A stretch of 64,000 nt of DNA, from positions 85,814-149,813 of the forward strand of contig VXCM01001402.1 of assembly GCA_014773175.1 (NCBI GenBank), written 5' to 3'. This document shows positions 56,132 to 64,000 of this stretch, one piece after another (positions within the stretch are counted from its first letter, which is position 1; each line of letters starts with the position of its first letter). The notes beneath the pieces were generated by a model. The model saw only the letters and a list, made by a program, of their open reading frames with translations. It was not told the DNA's origin and searched no databases. The translations under genes were made by a program, and so were the position numbers. Source of the DNA: Lucifuga dentata. Its lineage: Eukaryota > Chordata > Actinopteri > Ophidiiformes > Bythitidae.

Positions 56132-57006
56132 GGCTGCTGGATGAACACACACTTCTATGTCCCAGGGGAAGAGCTGGAAACACAAAACTGGATTGTGGCA
56201 CATAAATGAATTATTCAGTTGTTTTCTTGTATTTGAGTGTGAAACCAAATGTTGAATTTTTGTAGTTTTTCTGTTTTGGGGAACATTCCCTCATTGATTT
56301 AAGATAGCACCAAAGAACATTTTCTAATTTGTACAGTAGCTGGCTTACAGCTAGAGTATAACCGGTTGTTTGTCACTGGGTTCTTATTCATGTAACTCAG
56401 TGGAAACAAAAGCTCATGTCTTTATAAAATGATTTGCTTCTCACACTGAAAGGCACACAAAAGCATGGAAATTTGTTATCCTTTTTTGGGCTCTTGTTCA
56501 ACTTTTGCTTTATTTGTGTCGTTACTTAGGAGAAGATTTCCTGGTGTTCTTAGAAAAAAATAAGATGCTAGACGATCTCAAACTATCATGAGTGGCTTTG
56601 TTTTTCAAAAGTTTCTTGGTTCTGCACATCATGTTTTCAAATTGTACAGAAGAGACTTCAAGGTTCCTCATGTCAGTTTCAGAGCTCTCTTCTAACTATA
56701 AAATGACTAGGGACGAACCCAGGGATCAGGAAAACATTTCATAAATAAGAATAACATTAAGTTTAAATTAGATTTTTTTTTTTTAAGCCTTACAGTTTTA
56801 ACGGTCACACAGAGGCTGACCATTGGAATATTTTACTGTTTGGAGCCTTTGAAGGGAAAACACAATTATCCTGTAATCTTCAAGTGCCATTTTTTGCACA
56901 AGCTGAAATAAAATAATTTCTTACAAATTGAATTGTGTTCACTGAGCATACACACATCAAACCAACATTCAAGCCACCGTTTAGCAGTTTTCACATTGTG
57001 GTGAGT

Positions 57007-57012
57007 TTTATT
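57007..57012 (-). terminator. Poly(A) signal of the TLDc gene
   Basis: AATAAA on the minus strand, leaving a 3' UTR of about 0.93 kb. It lies about 95 bp from the plus-strand selenon signal at 56907-56912. Confidence 0.5.
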
Positions 57013-57761
57013 AACTAATCTACAATACTGTACAATTTAAGCAAAGTAGATTATTAGGAGAGGCCTGTGAGAACATGTTACAGATATACAGCAGTTGAAT
57101 TACAAGACTGCATTAATTATAAGTCTCAAGTTTCCTTTTTTAAGCTTTTAAGCCATGTTAGGAAACCACAGCGGTGTGTGAGTCAACACTTCAAATGAAT
57201 GGTACAGATAGAGAGTTAAGATGCATTGCAAAGTGCAGAAGTTTCAGTTAAGAGGCTATTTCAAAGTGGAGCTCAGTGCATGCTTATATGGTTAATTTCA
57301 GTGTTAATATATGTTGTCCGTGACGGGATAACTGATAAAAGCACATGAATGAATTAAGAGGAATGGTGGTGAAGGACAGGGAGCTGTACTTGTGGTTTGA
57401 GAGAAATTTGTTAAGGAGACTAATGAGTGTCAGCATGAACTGTACATACATAGTTATAAGAAGGCAGATGTACCATCAAGTTCACATGATAACTGACTGG
57501 ACATCACAAAGATGTTTTCAAAAGCAAACTGCAGGCTCTGAGACTTGCAGCCCATTCCATCTCAAAAAATTAGGATTCAAAGAATCCAGTTTCTTCATAG
57601 TTCAGCTCTACTCAGCGCAGCTCAGTTTGGTTGCCAAACCCACAGGAATGAGTCAATCGTGGAACAATCCAGTAGCAGAACCCACCCTGAGACGGGCCAA
57701 GATCAGCCTCATTCAGTTCAGCACTGAAACACACACAAATCCAACAACGGGTGGTTGTGTG

Positions 57762-57802
57762 CTGGGTTTTTTTTTTTTTTTNCTGGGTTTTTTTTTTTTT
57801 TT
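57762..57802. repeat. Doubled CTGGG-poly(T) unit around an N
   Basis: CTGGG plus a T run appears twice, separated by T-N at 57781-57782, inside the TLDc gene 3' UTR. Likely an assembly duplication at a homopolymer. Confidence 0.6.
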
Positions 57803-57938
57803 GGCCATAGAAGAGTCATCATGTAATGAATGAGAGGCTGTGTGTTGTTGCTAAGCGATAAACATAGTCTTGATAAAGTCTGTCTGCAGTGATGAGGTGA
57901 CTCAGATGCATAAGAAGGTCAGAGGTGACCAAATCTCC

Positions 57939-62403
<4,465 letters not shown>

Positions 62404-63020
62404 TTTGAGAATAAAAGTTCACATTTCACAGGTGCAACCCAGTAACAAGAGAAACTACCGGTAGTTCCTCTTTCTCCAAGCCTGCATTTGCCCACTTCTG
62501 TTTGTTTGTGGTCATATCTTAACTGTGTTTTACACATGAGGGTTGTGGATTTGAGGTCAAAGTTAGCAACCTATTAAAGCTACAATACATACCAAATTTA
62601 ATAATAACAGTAACTTAGACAACATACAATATCTTACATTATCAGTCTGTATGTGCTCGTGAGGATGAGCAGTATATTTTGGCGTGTTATTTTGACTGTC
62701 TGAAGGCTGGTTGAACACACCTTCCTGCCTCAGACAAATCCGTTTCAGTTCAGGTCATACAGCAGACTAGAAAGAACTTGTATTGCATGCTGTGGTGTAG
62801 CCCTGGTTTTTGCCTTTAAGGTAACTGTTTCACATTTTATGTATGCACTGATTACATGCAACTCAGATTTTAGCCACTGTTTTTCCTCAAAGAAAAGCTC
62901 AAACTAAATTTTTGGGTTGTTTTTTTTTTTTAATTTTGTATTTTCTGTTCTGTCAAAGATGGTAACTGGATTTGATGTTGCTACTTGTTCTATCTATATT
63001 ATTCCTATTTTCTATTATTT

Positions 63021-63121
63021 GAACCCTTGCCTCTCGTCCAATGGATGCTGCTGGGCTCTAGTCCCCTGAGACCCTGCACAGGATAAGTGGGTACAGAGAA
63101 TGGATGGATGGATGGATGGAT
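63021..63121 (+). mobile_element. L2/Maui-type LINE 3' tail
   Basis: GAGACCCTGCACAGGATAAG, then a GGTACAGAGAATGGATGG block and (GGAT)n, is the standard 3' end of fish L2/Maui elements. Heavily 5' truncated, with no coding part. Confidence 0.75.
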
Positions 63122-63584
63122 ATTTAATAACACAAACATATTTGCCATGCAGGACACAAGACAAACATGAAGATACAGTATGTGGTGCCTGGTTGCCATC
63201 TTTGTTTTTGTTGAAGGAATAGTCACACCTCTAGAAATAGCTTAAAAATGTTTACTGTGAAGCAGACAGAATATTTTTCATTCCAAATTGAAAGAAGAGC
63301 TTTTAAAGAATTAGAAATGTCCTCAAAACTGACCTGCAGGATTTTCCAAAGTCTGGCAGGTATTTTTCTTTCAAAACTGAAGTGGCTAAAATTTGTGATT
63401 AGCATGTAATCTGTGCTAAAGATAAAATGCAAAATGCAAACAGCAAGCTAAATGTGGTGTATTTGATAGTGAAACAGACAAACCATATAGATTGGGCATT
63501 CTCACAGTGTCATTTCAAAGCATTATTCAAAACTCCTTTACATATTTAAGCATATGCTGTCATCTGGTTACATTTGGCCCTTAC

Positions 63585-63731
63585 CTCCCTAGGGATGAGG
63601 TTAGTCGATGAGGACGACAGATGTGAGGAAGATTGGGAGGGTCGGTGGGCCGTTTTGCCCTCATCTGCTGTGGATGTGCTGTTGCTGTTGAACTGAGATG
63701 AGATGCTGAACACTGTGTCCCCAGGAAGACC
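63585..63731 (-). CDS. Putative coding exon upstream of the TLDc gene
   Basis: A 147-nt open segment, exactly 49 codons in phase 0, with acceptor TTCCCACTAAG and donor GTAAGG. It encodes GLPGDTVFSISSQFNSNS, followed by a Ser/Thr-rich stretch ending NLIPRE. GDTVFSISSQFN is faintly like the start of a LysM motif. It could be an alternative upstream exon of the TLDc gene (LysM-containing long isoform) or belong to a gene continuing right. It cannot join the 62403 exon at its ATG because of an in-frame TGA. Confidence 0.4.
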
Positions 63732-63939
63732 CTTAGTGGGAAAACACAAACACTTTCATTGGTGTTTATAGTCTAGGAAGGGATGCTATATTCAGTACTG
63801 AGGACTAGTGCAGTGAATGGACTCAAACCCTTACAAACATTCATGCTTCTCAAAATTGGTCAAACATCTGCACTGTCTTGGAAATTAACATATGAGTACA
63901 ACATTTTCTTCTTGTTTGCAAGTAAAAGTATCTAACTCT

Positions 63940-64000
63940 TCTTCTTTCTTCTTTTCCTTTCGGCTTTCCCTTCAGGGGTCACCACAGCGAATCATCTGCC
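63940..64000 (+). repeat. Start of an abundant teleost interspersed repeat
   Basis: CTTTCGGCTTTCCCTTCAGG, then GGTCACCACAGCGAATCATC, is a motif seen very often in fish genomes. It is cut by the window edge. Class not assigned. Confidence 0.6.

Overview
The window looks like nuclear DNA from a teleost fish, probably a spiny-rayed one. It is AT-rich, the genes are intron-rich with GT-AG splice sites, and the repeats are fish types (an L2/Maui-like LINE tail with GGAT units, an RTE-like LINE tail, tRNA-derived SINE remnants, MITEs, dinucleotide microsatellites). There is no sign of bacterial, plasmid or viral gene organisation.

Layout. Positions 1-22060 form a gene-poor stretch in which I can support no coding exon. 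It holds decayed mobile elements, microsatellites, several near-perfect hairpins and one homeodomain/octamer-rich block that may be a conserved noncoding element. From 22060 to 46781 four genes lie on the minus strand: rpl13a (with four to five intronic box C/D snoRNAs), atp5if1, zmpste24 and rlf. At about 47 kb the direction switches. znf593 and selenon run on the plus strand to about 56.93 kb. A minus-strand TLDc gene of the NCOA7/OXR1 family converges on selenon, with 3' ends predicted to lie within roughly 100 bp of each other; its upstream part probably runs off the right edge.

I rebuilt seven complete coding sequences exon by exon, and each closes in frame: RPL13A 205 aa, IF1 107 aa, ZMPSTE24 467 aa, RLF 1881 aa, ZNF593 129 aa, SELENON 557 aa including one selenocysteine, and a 603-aa TLDc protein. 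Neighbours such as zmpste24-rlf and znf593-selenon match pairs close together on human chromosome 1p, so this is an ancestral vertebrate block rather than an operon. The genes are functionally unrelated: translation, mitochondrial ATP synthase control, prenyl-protein processing, transcription, 60S assembly, ER calcium/redox and oxidation resistance.

The best non-routine signals are the complete recoding apparatus of selenon (in-frame UGA, a stem just downstream, and a type 2 SECIS in the 3' UTR), the duplicated snoRNAs in rpl13a, a young-looking MITE with flanking direct repeats, and several hairpins with 4-nt loops that look like fold-back events. I saw no convincing new multi-gene system.
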